A stretch of DNA of 64,000 nt from an uncultured Clostridia bacterium (GTDB lineage: Bacteria > Bacillota > Clostridia > Christensenellales > Borkfalkiaceae): positions 33,687 through 97,686 of the forward strand of contig CALVXB010000008.1 in NCBI GenBank assembly GCA_944368775.1, written 5' to 3'. The translations under genes were made by a program, and so were the position numbers. The notes under the pieces are model-generated. The model was not told the origin of the DNA and did not search any database. It worked only from the letters and a program-made list of their open reading frames with translations. Of this stretch, positions 37,511 through 45,170 are shown in pieces; within the stretch, counting starts at the first letter, position 1; the number at the start of each line of letters is the position of its first letter.

Positions 37511-37546
37511 GTTAAAGCAAACAGGACGGGTTACTACCCGTCCTGT
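37511..37546 (-). terminator. Terminator of tRNA-Pro(AGG)
   Basis: ACAGGACGGGT/ACCCGTCCTGT hairpin. On the minus strand GCTTTAACG follows, a weak T-run. Confidence 0.75.
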
Positions 37547-37570
37547 TGCAAAATAAGCCTTGCGGCGACG

Positions 37571-37647
37571 TGGTCGAGGTGACGGGACTTGAACCCACGA
37601 CCTCTTGGTCCCTAACCAAGCGCGCTACCAAACTGCGCTACACCTCG
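37571..37647 (-). tRNA. tRNA-Pro (anticodon AGG, A at position 34)
   Basis: 77 bases, identical to tRNA-Pro(CGG) except that the anticodon loop reads TTAGGGA. All stems pair and CCA is encoded. A34 in tRNA-Pro is rare in bacteria, which normally use GGG, TGG and CGG. A34 would either be deaminated to inosine by a broadened TadA or be used unmodified to read CCU and possibly more. It has its own promoter and hairpin. No sequence damage suggests a pseudogene. Confidence 0.94.
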
Positions 37648-37676
37648 GTCTGCTTCTTTGGAAAACAGCATAATCT

Positions 37677-37704
37677 ATTATACATGATTTTCCGAAAAAG
37701 TAAA
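37677..37704 (-). promoter_or_regulatory. tRNA-Pro(AGG) promoter
   Basis: On the minus strand TTTACT, 16 bases, TATAAT. Weaker than the CGG copy's promoter. Confidence 0.8.
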
Positions 37705-37734
37705 ACGATTTTGCCCCGCTTTTCGCGATTTTTT

Positions 37735-38445
37735 TTATTTTTTGGCCTCGTCGCCCTGGGCGGCGGGCGGCTGCGCGCGGACGTGCGCGGCGGGGCGCAG
37801 CAGCAAAAAGAGCAGGGAAGGAAGCAGCAGCGCGGCGGCGAGCAGGGTGCAGTAGTTGCCGAAAAACTGCGCGGCGAATGCGCCGCCGACCGCCCCCGCC
37901 GCAAAGGCGAGGATGACCGCCGCATAGATGCCCGCCTTGCGCAGCGGGGCGGCGCTGCGGTTTTTGGCCGCGTCGAACAGGTGAATGGTCATCTGCCGCA
38001 GGTTGTTGGTGCAAAAGGTGGTCGCCAACTTCGCCCCGCGGCACTCGGTCAGCGTGTTGTACTGCAGCGCGCAGAGGAAGGATACGGACACGTAGGTGTA
38101 CCAATCGGGCGCGGCGGCGGGGATAAAGGCGAGCGCGATAAAGGCCGCCATCTCGAAGGCGGTCACAAGGGCGTGCGGCGCGCGGCGGCGGAAGAGCAGG
38201 GGCAGCGCGAGGGATACGAGGATGCCCGCCACATAGGCGAGCAGCGAGTACAGGTAGTGCGAGGCGTCCGCCCAATTTCCCTGCGTCAGGTTCAAAAAAA
38301 AGAGCACGAGGTTGCCCGTCTGCGCGTTGCAGAACACCCCGCCGTGCAGCAAAAATGTGTACGCCTCCAAAAATCCGCCCACCAAGGCGAAGGTCAAAAA
38401 CAGATACAGCGAATTTTCGCGTTCGGGTTTGGGCGTGCGGGGCAT
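37735..38445 (-). CDS. DUF1275 (YoaK-like) membrane protein
   Basis: 236 residues with about six membrane helices. The family landmarks GGFLEAYTFLLHGGVFCNAQTGNL and AKLATTFCTNNLRQ are visible (each read in part). Function is unknown, though members are sometimes described as transporters. The start at 38445 is chosen because AAGGAG lies eight bases upstream. The longer open frame would include the promoter. It has its own consensus promoter, divergent from the marR promoter. Confidence 0.88.
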   Translation of the reverse strand: MPRTPKPERENSLYLFLTFALVGGFLEAYTFLLHGGVFCNAQTGNLVLFFLNLTQGNWADASHYLYSLLAYVAGILVSLALPLLFRRRAPHALVTAFEMAAFIALAFIPAAAPDWYTYVSVSFLCALQYNTLTECRGAKLATTFCTNNLRQMTIHLFDAAKNRSAAPLRKAGIYAAVILAFAAGAVGGAFAAQFFGNYCTLLAAALLLPSLLFLLLRPAAHVRAQPPAAQGDEAKK

Positions 38446-38475
38446 CGTCTTTTCTCCTTGTGTGCAGCGCACATC

Positions 38476-38504
38476 ATTGTATGGCAAAACGCAAAATTTG
38501 TCAA
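38476..38504 (-). promoter_or_regulatory. DUF1275 gene promoter
   Basis: On the minus strand TTGACA, 17 bases, TACAAT. Confidence 0.92.
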
Positions 38505-38614
38505 TGCGTTTTGCGGGAAGGGCGCGCATTTTTTTCAAAATCTGCCACACTTTTTCGACGAATTTGTGCACAATGATATTTCACAGTCCGCACACAAAAA
38601 GCGGCGCGATTCTG

Positions 38615-38642
38615 TTGACAATTCCATAGAATTCGCTATAAT
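38615..38642 (+). promoter_or_regulatory. Promoter of the marR-ABC operon
   Basis: TTGACA (38615-38620), 16 bases, TATAAT (38637-38642). Confidence 0.92.
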
Positions 38643-38657
38643 GTTAGTAAACCTAAC
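38643..38657 (+). promoter_or_regulatory. Probable MarR operator
   Basis: GTTAG-N5-CTAAC is a perfect inverted repeat immediately after the -10, covering the transcription start. MarR proteins often bind such TTAG-type palindromes and repress their own operon. Confidence 0.75.
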
Positions 38658-38675
38658 AATTTGCGGAGGTCGGCA

Positions 38676-39116
38676 TTGGATCAACGGCACATCGGCTACG
38701 CGGTGCAGTCGCTCAACCGCTGCATCGGGCAGGCGCTCAACAACATACCCGCCATGCGGGAGAACGAAAATTTGACGGGTATTCAGGTATGGATACTCAA
38801 TTTTTTGTCTCGCCGCGGGGAGGAAGATACCTTTCAGCGTGACGTCGAGGCAGAATTTCACATCCGCCGCTCGACGGCGACGCAGCTTCTCAAACAGATG
38901 GAACGGGGCGGGCTCATCCGCCGTGTGCCCGTCGCCTACGACGCCCGCCTGAAAAAAATCGAAATGACCGACTATGCCGCAGAAGTCAAAAAACAGCTCG
39001 AAGAACAGATCCGCCGCACGGACAGCCGCCTGACGGAGGGCTTCACGGCGGAGGAGCTGGCGCAGTTTTTCAGCTACGTCGAGCGCTTCGAGCAAAACCT
39101 CGCCAAGGGCGTATAG
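38676..39116 (+). CDS. MarR-family transcriptional regulator
   Basis: 146 residues, winged-helix. DNA-recognition region FQRDVEAEFHIRRSTATQLLKQMERGGLIRR (read in parts) is the typical helix 3-4, and RLKKIEMTD is the wing. I place the start at TTG 38676, seven bases after GCGGAGG. An earlier TTG at 38661 would overlap that site. It lies first in an operon with two ABC exporter subunits and has a palindrome over its promoter, so it probably represses them until a ligand binds. Confidence 0.9.
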   Translation: MDQRHIGYAVQSLNRCIGQALNNIPAMRENENLTGIQVWILNFLSRRGEEDTFQRDVEAEFHIRRSTATQLLKQMERGGLIRRVPVAYDARLKKIEMTDYAAEVKKQLEEQIRRTDSRLTEGFTAEELAQFFSYVERFEQNLAKGV

Positions 39117-39193
39117 GTTCGCCGCGCGCGGCGCGGCAGGGGAGCATTCCCCGCATCGGTAGTGTTAAAATTTTGAAAGGAGTATAAATTCAG

Positions 39194-41002
39194 ATGATCA
39201 AAACTTTGGCGAAAAGTATCCGCGAGTATAAAACTCCGTCCATACTTTCCCCCATCTTCGTCTCGTTCGAAGTCATCCTCGAGTGCCTGATGCCGCTCGT
39301 CATCGTCTGGTTCCTCGACGCGCTCGAGGATTGGCATACGATCGAGGAAGGGCGGGTGATGGAAGTCATCCTCGTCTACGGCGGCGCTCTGCTGGGGATG
39401 GCCGTCCTGTCTTTGGCGGCGGGTATGCTTTCGGGCCGCTTTGCCGCGCGCGCGAGCGCCGGCTTTGCCAAGAACCTGCGCAAAGATATGTATTATGCGA
39501 TCCAGGATTATTCCTTCGCGAACATCGACCGCTTCTCCACTTCCTCGCTGGTGACCCGTCAGACGACGGACGTGACCAACGTGCAGATGGCGTACATGAT
39601 GATCATCCGCGTGGCGATCCGCTGCCCGTTCATGCTCATCTTCTCGCTGGTCATGTCCTTTACGGTCAACGTCCCCATTTCCTTCGTCTTTTTGGCGCTC
39701 GTGCCTCTGCTCGCCGCGGTGCTCGTGTTCGTCATCTTCAAGACGCACCCCATCTTCGAGCGCGTCTTCCACAAGTACGACAACATGAACCGCTCCGTCC
39801 GCGAGGACATCAAGGGCATCCGCGTCGTCAAGTCCTTCGTGCGCGAAGACTTTGAAAAGAAGAAGTTCGAAGCGGCCTCCGAGGACGTTTGCAAGGACTT
39901 CACCCTCGCCGAGCGCATCATGGCGGTCAACACGCCCACCATGCAGTTCTGCATCTGGCTCGCCTTCCTGCTCATCTTCCTGCTCGCGGCGATCATCACC
40001 GGGCAGGCGGTGGAGGCGAACAAGGTCGAGCTGGCCGTCACCGGGCCCGATCTGACCGCGCTCATCATGTACGCGTCGCAGATCCTCTCCGCCGTCATGC
40101 AGCTGTCGATGGTGCTCGTCATGATCATCATCGCCCGCACCTCTGCCGAGCGTATCGTCGCCGTCCTCAACGAAAAGAGCAGCATCACCTCCCCCGAAAA
40201 CGCGGTCAGCGAGGTCAAAGACGGCGACATCGTGTTCGACAACGTCTCCTTCAAATATTCCAAAGACGCCGAGCGCTTTGCTTTGGAAGGGGTCAATTTG
40301 CATATCAAGTCGGGTCAGACCATCGGCATCCTGGGCGGCACCGGCTCCTCCAAATCCACCCTCGTCAACCTCATCCCCCGCCTGTACGACGTCACCGAAG
40401 GCGCGGTGTACGTCGGCGGGGTCAACGTCAAGGACTACGACCTCGACGCGCTGCGCAACAAGGTCGCGATGGTCTTGCAGAAGAACGTGCTCTTCTCGGG
40501 CACCATCAAGGAGAACCTGCGCTGGGGCAAGGAGGACGCGACGGACGACGAGATGCTGCGCGTGTGCAAGCTCGCCTGCGCGGACGACTTCATCCAGTCC
40601 TTCCCCGACAAGTACGACACCTACATCGAGCAGGGCGGCACCAACGTCTCGGGCGGGCAGAAGCAGCGCCTGTGCATCGCGCGCGCCCTCCTCAAAGACC
40701 CGAAGGTGCTCATCCTCGACGACTCGACGTCCGCCGTCGACACCAAGACGGACGCCATGATCCGCCGCTCCTTCCGCGAACAGATCCCCAACGTGACCAA
40801 GATCATCATCGCCCAGCGCGTCTCGTCGGTGCAGGACGCCGATCAGATCATCGTCATGGACGGCGGCCGCATCAATGCCGTCGGCACGCACGAGGAGCTG
40901 CTCGCTTCCAACGCGATCTATCGGGAAGTGTACTACTCGCAGAACAAGATCGGCAATGCCGGCGCGGCGGATGCCGCCGAAGGAGGTGCCGCCCATGCGT
41001 AA
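39194..41002 (+). CDS. ABC exporter half-transporter with degenerate ATP site (heterodimer subunit 1)
   Basis: 602 residues: six membrane helices then an ATPase domain. Walker A is GGTGSSKST (381-389) and the signature is a good VSGGQ. Walker B reads LILDDSTSAVD with Asp at the catalytic Glu position (D510), and the H-loop His is Gln (Q541, IAQRVSS). This is the hallmark of the degenerate-site subunit of heterodimeric exporters such as BmrCD and TM287/288. AAAGGAG lies before ATG 39194. It overlaps the next gene by 8 bases and follows a MarR regulator. Confidence 0.92.
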   Translation: MIKTLAKSIREYKTPSILSPIFVSFEVILECLMPLVIVWFLDALEDWHTIEEGRVMEVILVYGGALLGMAVLSLAAGMLSGRFAARASAGFAKNLRKDMYYAIQDYSFANIDRFSTSSLVTRQTTDVTNVQMAYMMIIRVAIRCPFMLIFSLVMSFTVNVPISFVFLALVPLLAAVLVFVIFKTHPIFERVFHKYDNMNRSVREDIKGIRVVKSFVREDFEKKKFEAASEDVCKDFTLAERIMAVNTPTMQFCIWLAFLLIFLLAAIITGQAVEANKVELAVTGPDLTALIMYASQILSAVMQLSMVLVMIIIARTSAERIVAVLNEKSSITSPENAVSEVKDGDIVFDNVSFKYSKDAERFALEGVNLHIKSGQTIGILGGTGSSKSTLVNLIPRLYDVTEGAVYVGGVNVKDYDLDALRNKVAMVLQKNVLFSGTIKENLRWGKEDATDDEMLRVCKLACADDFIQSFPDKYDTYIEQGGTNVSGGQKQRLCIARALLKDPKVLILDDSTSAVDTKTDAMIRRSFREQIPNVTKIIIAQRVSSVQDADQIIVMDGGRINAVGTHEELLASNAIYREVYYSQNKIGNAGAADAAEGGAAHA

Positions 41003-42944
41003 AGTCAACAATGCCGCGGCGCAGCGGCCGAAAATGCACAGCTTCCGCCTTCTCGGCAGGCTGCTTTCCTATCTTTTCCATTATTATAAAGGGCGGCTGA
41101 TCGCCGTGTTTATCTGCATCGCCGCCACGGCGGCGGCGGGCATCAGCTCCTCCGTGTTCCTGCAGCTCGTCCTCGCGCGGGTCATCACCCCGCTGACGGA
41201 AGAGGGCGCGGCGTGGGCGGACGTCTCCGGCGATCTCTTCTGGATCATCTTCGGCATGGGCGCAATGTACGTCGTCGCGCTGGCCGCCTCCGTCTTCTAC
41301 AACCAGACGATGGCGGTCGTCACCCAGGGCTTTTTGCGCCACGTCCGAAACGATATGTTCTCCGAGATGCAGTCGCTGCCCATCCGCTATTTCGACACGC
41401 ACACCCACGGCGACATCATGTCCGTCTACACCAACGATACCGACGCGCTGCGCCAGCTCATCTCCATGAGCATCCCGCAGGTGTTCTATTCCATCATCGC
41501 GGCGGTCACGCTGCTCGTCATCATGCTGATGAACAGCGTCTGGCTCATGCTCGTCGTCCTGCTCGGCGTCGCCGTCATGGCGATGGTCTCCAAATTCGTC
41601 GGCAGCCGCAGCGCCCGCTACTTCATCAAGCAGCAGGAGGTCATCGGCAAGACGGAGGGCTACATCGAGGAGATGATGGGCGGCCAGAAGGTCATCAAGG
41701 TGTTCTGCCATGAAGAGCAGGCCAAGCGCGACTTCGACAAGATCAACGACGATCTTTGCGACGCGACCGACAAGGCGAACGCCTACGGCAACATTTTGAT
41801 GCCCGCCGTCATGAACATCGGCCACTTCATGTTCGTCATCACCGCGATCGTCGCCGGGCTGTTCATCATGTTTGAAGTCCCCAACCTGACCATCCTCGGG
41901 TGGAAGGGGCGGTTCGGCGCATCCGTCATGATGGTCGGGCTCGTCGCGACCTTCCTCAACATGTCCCGCCAGTTCTCGCTCAACATCGGCCAGGTCTCCA
42001 TGCAGATCAACTCGGTCGTCATGGGCCTCGCGGGCGCGGGCCGTATCTTCGAGCTGCTCGACGAGAAGCCGGAGACGGACGACGGCTACGTCACCCTCGT
42101 CAACGCCGACATCGCGCCCGACGGCACCATCACCGAGAGCGCGGAGCGCACCGGCAAATGGGCGTGGAAGCACCCGCACCAGGCGGACGGCACCGTCACC
42201 TACACCGAGCTGAAAGGGGATATCCGCCTCTTTGACGTCGACTTCGGCTACGTTCCCGAAAAGATCGTGCTGCACAACATCACCATCTACGCCAAGCCGG
42301 GGCAGAAGATCGCCTTCGTCGGCGCGACGGGCGCGGGCAAGACGACCATCACAAACCTCTTGAACCGCTTCTACGACATCGCCGACGGCAAGATCCGCTA
42401 CGACGGCATCAACATCAACAAGATCAAAAAGGCGGACCTGCGCCGCTCGATGGGTATCGTGCTGCAGGATACCAACCTGTTCACCGGCACCATCATGGAG
42501 AACATCCGCTACGGCAAGCTGGACGCGACGGACGAGGAGTGCATCGAGGCGGCAAAGCTCGCCAACGCGCACGACTTCATCACCCGCCTGCCCGACGGCT
42601 ACAACACCGTGCTGCGGCACGAGGCGTCTAACCTCTCGCAGGGCCAGCGCCAGCTCATCTCCATCGCCCGCGCGGCGGTCGCCGACCCGCCCGTCATGAT
42701 CCTCGACGAGGCGACTTCCTCCATCGATACCCGCACCGAGGCGCTCGTGCAGAAGGGCATGGACGCGCTCATGCGCGGCCGCACCGTCTTCGTCATCGCG
42801 CACCGCCTCTCGACCATCCAGAACTCGGACGCCATCATGGTGCTCGACCACGGCCGCATCATCGAGCGCGGCTCGCACGAGCAGCTCATCGAACAGCGCG
42901 GCACCTACTACCAGCTGTACACGGGCGCTTTCGAGCTCGAATAA
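40995..42944 (+). CDS. ABC exporter half-transporter with consensus catalytic residues (heterodimer subunit 2)
   Basis: 649 residues. Walker A is GATGAGKTT, Walker B LDEATSSID (catalytic E572), H-loop HRLST (H603). The signature is altered to LSQGQ (547-551). A linker of about 50 residues with acidic and Thr-rich sequence lies between the membrane and ATPase domains. AAGGAGG sits eight bases before ATG 40995. Paired with the upstream subunit it forms one competent and one degenerate ATP site. A multidrug or peptide substrate is likely from MarR control but unproven. Confidence 0.92.
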   Translation: MRKVNNAAAQRPKMHSFRLLGRLLSYLFHYYKGRLIAVFICIAATAAAGISSSVFLQLVLARVITPLTEEGAAWADVSGDLFWIIFGMGAMYVVALAASVFYNQTMAVVTQGFLRHVRNDMFSEMQSLPIRYFDTHTHGDIMSVYTNDTDALRQLISMSIPQVFYSIIAAVTLLVIMLMNSVWLMLVVLLGVAVMAMVSKFVGSRSARYFIKQQEVIGKTEGYIEEMMGGQKVIKVFCHEEQAKRDFDKINDDLCDATDKANAYGNILMPAVMNIGHFMFVITAIVAGLFIMFEVPNLTILGWKGRFGASVMMVGLVATFLNMSRQFSLNIGQVSMQINSVVMGLAGAGRIFELLDEKPETDDGYVTLVNADIAPDGTITESAERTGKWAWKHPHQADGTVTYTELKGDIRLFDVDFGYVPEKIVLHNITIYAKPGQKIAFVGATGAGKTTITNLLNRFYDIADGKIRYDGININKIKKADLRRSMGIVLQDTNLFTGTIMENIRYGKLDATDEECIEAAKLANAHDFITRLPDGYNTVLRHEASNLSQGQRQLISIARAAVADPPVMILDEATSSIDTRTEALVQKGMDALMRGRTVFVIAHRLSTIQNSDAIMVLDHGRIIERGSHEQLIEQRGTYYQLYTGAFELE

Positions 42945-42970
42945 ACCGCACGTCACTAAAACTATGCCGC

Positions 42971-43013
42971 GGGCGCGGCTCCCTGTTCGGGGAGCCGCGC
43001 CCGTACCTTTTTT
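42971..43013 (+). terminator. Terminator of the marR-ABC operon
   Basis: GGGCGCGGCTCCC/GGGAGCCGCGCCC stem followed by GTACCTTTTTT. Confidence 0.93.
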
Positions 43014-43024
43014 CGCGGAAACGG

Positions 43025-43053
43025 TTGACACTTCGCCGCGATTTTGGTACAAT
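43025..43053 (+). promoter_or_regulatory. tRNA-Ser promoter
   Basis: TTGACA (43025-43030), 17 bases, TACAAT (43048-43053). Confidence 0.92.
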
Positions 43054-43065
43054 AAACGGCGATAC

Positions 43066-43153
43066 GGAAGGTTGGCAGAGTGGTCGATGGCGTCAGTCTT
43101 GAAAACTGAAGACCGGCAACGGTCCGGGGGTTCAAATCCCTCACCTTCCGCCA
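43066..43153 (+). tRNA. tRNA-Ser (anticodon TGA)
   Basis: 88 bases with the long variable arm expected of serine tRNAs (GACCG-GCAA-CGGTC). Acceptor GGAAGGT/ACCTTCC, anticodon stem TCAGT/ACTGA around CTTGAAA, T-loop TTCAAAT, CCA encoded. TGA reads UCN. Confidence 0.97.
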
Positions 43154-43162
43154 GCAAAAAAA

Positions 43163-43187
43163 AGCGGCCTTATGGCCGCTTTTTTTG
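43163..43187 (+). terminator. Terminator of tRNA-Ser
   Basis: AGCGGCC/GGCCGCT followed by TTTTTT. Confidence 0.93.
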
Positions 43188-43210
43188 CTGTGCGGAAGGT
43201 GCGTCATAGC

Positions 43211-43237
43211 AAAAAGGGCGCATTCTGCGCCCTTTTT
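43211..43237. terminator. Terminator serving yitT (minus) and usable on both strands
   Basis: AAAAAGGGCGCA/TGCGCCCTTTTT with a TTC loop; A and T runs on both sides make it bidirectional. Confidence 0.85.
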
Positions 43238-43274
43238 CTGTGGTTCGGGAGAAAAGTTACCCTTCCCGCGGCGG

Positions 43275-44183
43275 CTACTTCACGTGCAAAAAGTTGCCGA
43301 TCGTCTCGTTGACCGTCTCGATAAAGGTGAAGGTGCCGTCGTATTTTTTGAGAATATCTTTGAACTCCACGATCTGCCGCTTGTTGACGACACAGATGAG
43401 CACGGCGCGCTCGGCGTTGCTGTACGCGCCGGTGGCGTCGATGCGGGTGGCGGTGTGGTGCAGTTTTTCTACGATCTCCCGCTCGATCTCCTCGGGGCGG
43501 GAGGTGATGATCAAAAATTTATAGGCGGATTTCGAGCCCTTGATGATCGCGTTGCCGACCCAGCTCGACATCAGGCAGTAGAGCATGCACAGGCAGACGG
43601 GTTTGTAGTCATGCAGCACGGCGCCGCCCTCGCCGGGCACGGTGTACACAAAGTAAGACACCGCCGCGATCGCCGCGTTGAAGGCGAAGTTGATCCAAAA
43701 AAAGTTGAGCAGCGGGTCCTTTTTGCTGATATATTTTGCGACGATATCCAGGCCGGCCGTCGAGCCGTTGCGGCGGAACACGAGCCCGTAGACGAAGCCG
43801 CTGACCGCGCCCGCGATGAGGGCGGGGAAGATGGTGTCGACGTTCTCCGCGTTGTATTGGAAGGAGGTGAGGTCGATCATCTGCAACAGCAGGAGGGCGC
43901 CCGAGTACACGAGGCTGAACACAAAGGTCTTGACGGCGAAGGCGCGGTCGATGAGAAAAAAGGCGAGCACGCACAGCGGGATGTTGACCAGCAGCGAAAA
44001 GAAGCCGACGCTGAACGCGCCGTCCGTCACATACTCGATCATCGCCGCGATACCGTTGACGCCGGAGGGCGCAAATTGGTTGGGTGCGACGAACAGCTCG
44101 TAGTTGAGCGCGAACAGACAGGCGAGCGCGGCGATCAGCAGGCAATCCAAAGCGAAGTGAAGAGATCTTTTTTTGTCGATCAT
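43275..44183 (-). CDS. YitT-family membrane protein (DUF161 + DUF2179)
   Basis: 302 residues. An N-terminal region of about five to six membrane helices holds ELFVAPNQFAPSGVNGIA and FRRNGSTAGLDIVAKYIS (YitT repeats). A C-terminal soluble DUF2179 domain (FLIITSRPEEIEREIVEKL, RAVLICVVNKRQI) follows. Function is unknown; the family is nearly universal in Firmicutes. GGAGG lies seven bases before the start. It is a single gene with its own promoter and terminator. Confidence 0.93.
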   Translation of the reverse strand: MIDKKRSLHFALDCLLIAALACLFALNYELFVAPNQFAPSGVNGIAAMIEYVTDGAFSVGFFSLLVNIPLCVLAFFLIDRAFAVKTFVFSLVYSGALLLLQMIDLTSFQYNAENVDTIFPALIAGAVSGFVYGLVFRRNGSTAGLDIVAKYISKKDPLLNFFWINFAFNAAIAAVSYFVYTVPGEGGAVLHDYKPVCLCMLYCLMSSWVGNAIIKGSKSAYKFLIITSRPEEIEREIVEKLHHTATRIDATGAYSNAERAVLICVVNKRQIVEFKDILKKYDGTFTFIETVNETIGNFLHVK

Positions 44184-44200
44184 ACGTTGCCTCCGTCGCC

Positions 44201-44229
44201 ATTATAGCATACCTTGCGCGCCCGCGCAA
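44201..44229 (-). promoter_or_regulatory. yitT-family gene promoter
   Basis: On the minus strand TTGCGC, 17 bases, TATAAT with a TGC extended -10. Confidence 0.85.
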
Positions 44230-44323
44230 GGGGATGGGTAAAAATCTTTTCCCGTATTTTTGCAGCGTTTTCGCACTTTTGCGGGCGACAGGGACGAAAA
44301 TTGCGCGCATTGTGAAAAAATTC

Positions 44324-44352
44324 TGTACAAAACGGCGCGAATATGCTAAAAT
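44324..44352 (+). promoter_or_regulatory. radC promoter
   Basis: TGTACA (44324-44329), 17 bases, TAAAAT (44347-44352) with a TGC extended -10. Confidence 0.7.
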
Positions 44353-44391
44353 ACGAGTGGCGGCATACGGCCGCATTACGGAGCGACGAAC

Positions 44392-45081
44392 ATGCACGAA
44401 GGACACAGAGAGCGGATGCGCCGGAGATTGTTTGAACACGGGAACTCGCTGACCGACCACGAGCTGTTCGAGATCTTGCTGTACGAACATATCCCGCGCA
44501 AAGACACCAACCCCGTCGCCCACGCCCTGCTCGACAGTTTCGGCGATGCGGAAGGCGTCTTTTCCGCCTCGCCGCGGCTGCTGTGCAGCGTTGCGGGCGT
44601 CGGGCCGCGCACGGCCGAGTATATCTACCTGGTCGGGCGCATCTTTCGCCGCCTGCGCGGCGGTGAGCGCAAGCGGGTGCGGCTTTCCGGCTTCGGCGAG
44701 GTGCGCTCGCATGTGCGCCGCCGCTTTGCCGACGTCCCCGTCGAAAAGCTCGAGGTGTACTTCACCGACGCCGACGGCTTTCTGCTGTGCACCAAGTCGG
44801 TCACCGACGTCCGCCGCGACAAGGTCGCATTAGACAGCCGCCTGCTCGGGTATATCCTCGGCGAGGTGCATCCCGCGGGCGTCATCGTCGCGCACAATCA
44901 CCCCAGCGGCAGCTGCGAGCCCTCTCCGGAGGACGACATGGCCTTCACCCGCCTGCACGGGCTGTGCCGTATGTACGGCGCCGCCCTGCACGACAGCCTC
45001 ATCTATGCCGACGGCGAGCTGTTCAGCTACTACCGCGACGAGCGCGCCCGCCTGCTGGGCATCGAAAAAGAGGAATGGTGA
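44392..45081 (+). CDS. radC: RadC-family JAB-domain protein
   Basis: 229 residues. N-terminal helix-hairpin-helix part (VAGVGPRTAEYIYL), then a JAB/MPN metal domain with HNHPSGSCEPSPEDD, the zinc site. Once linked to DNA repair, the family's true role is unresolved. The start has GGAGCGACGAAC upstream, a modest ribosome site. gltX follows 89 bases later and no terminator separates them, so read-through is likely. Confidence 0.93.
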   Translation: MHEGHRERMRRRLFEHGNSLTDHELFEILLYEHIPRKDTNPVAHALLDSFGDAEGVFSASPRLLCSVAGVGPRTAEYIYLVGRIFRRLRGGERKRVRLSGFGEVRSHVRRRFADVPVEKLEVYFTDADGFLLCTKSVTDVRRDKVALDSRLLGYILGEVHPAGVIVAHNHPSGSCEPSPEDDMAFTRLHGLCRMYGAALHDSLIYADGELFSYYRDERARLLGIEKEEW

Positions 45082-45170
45082 CGCCGCCCCTCGCGGCCGC
45101 TTCACGCACCAACCCTTCAAAAATCAAAAAAATATCGGATAAGCAAACTACACGGAGGATCATTCTGATC

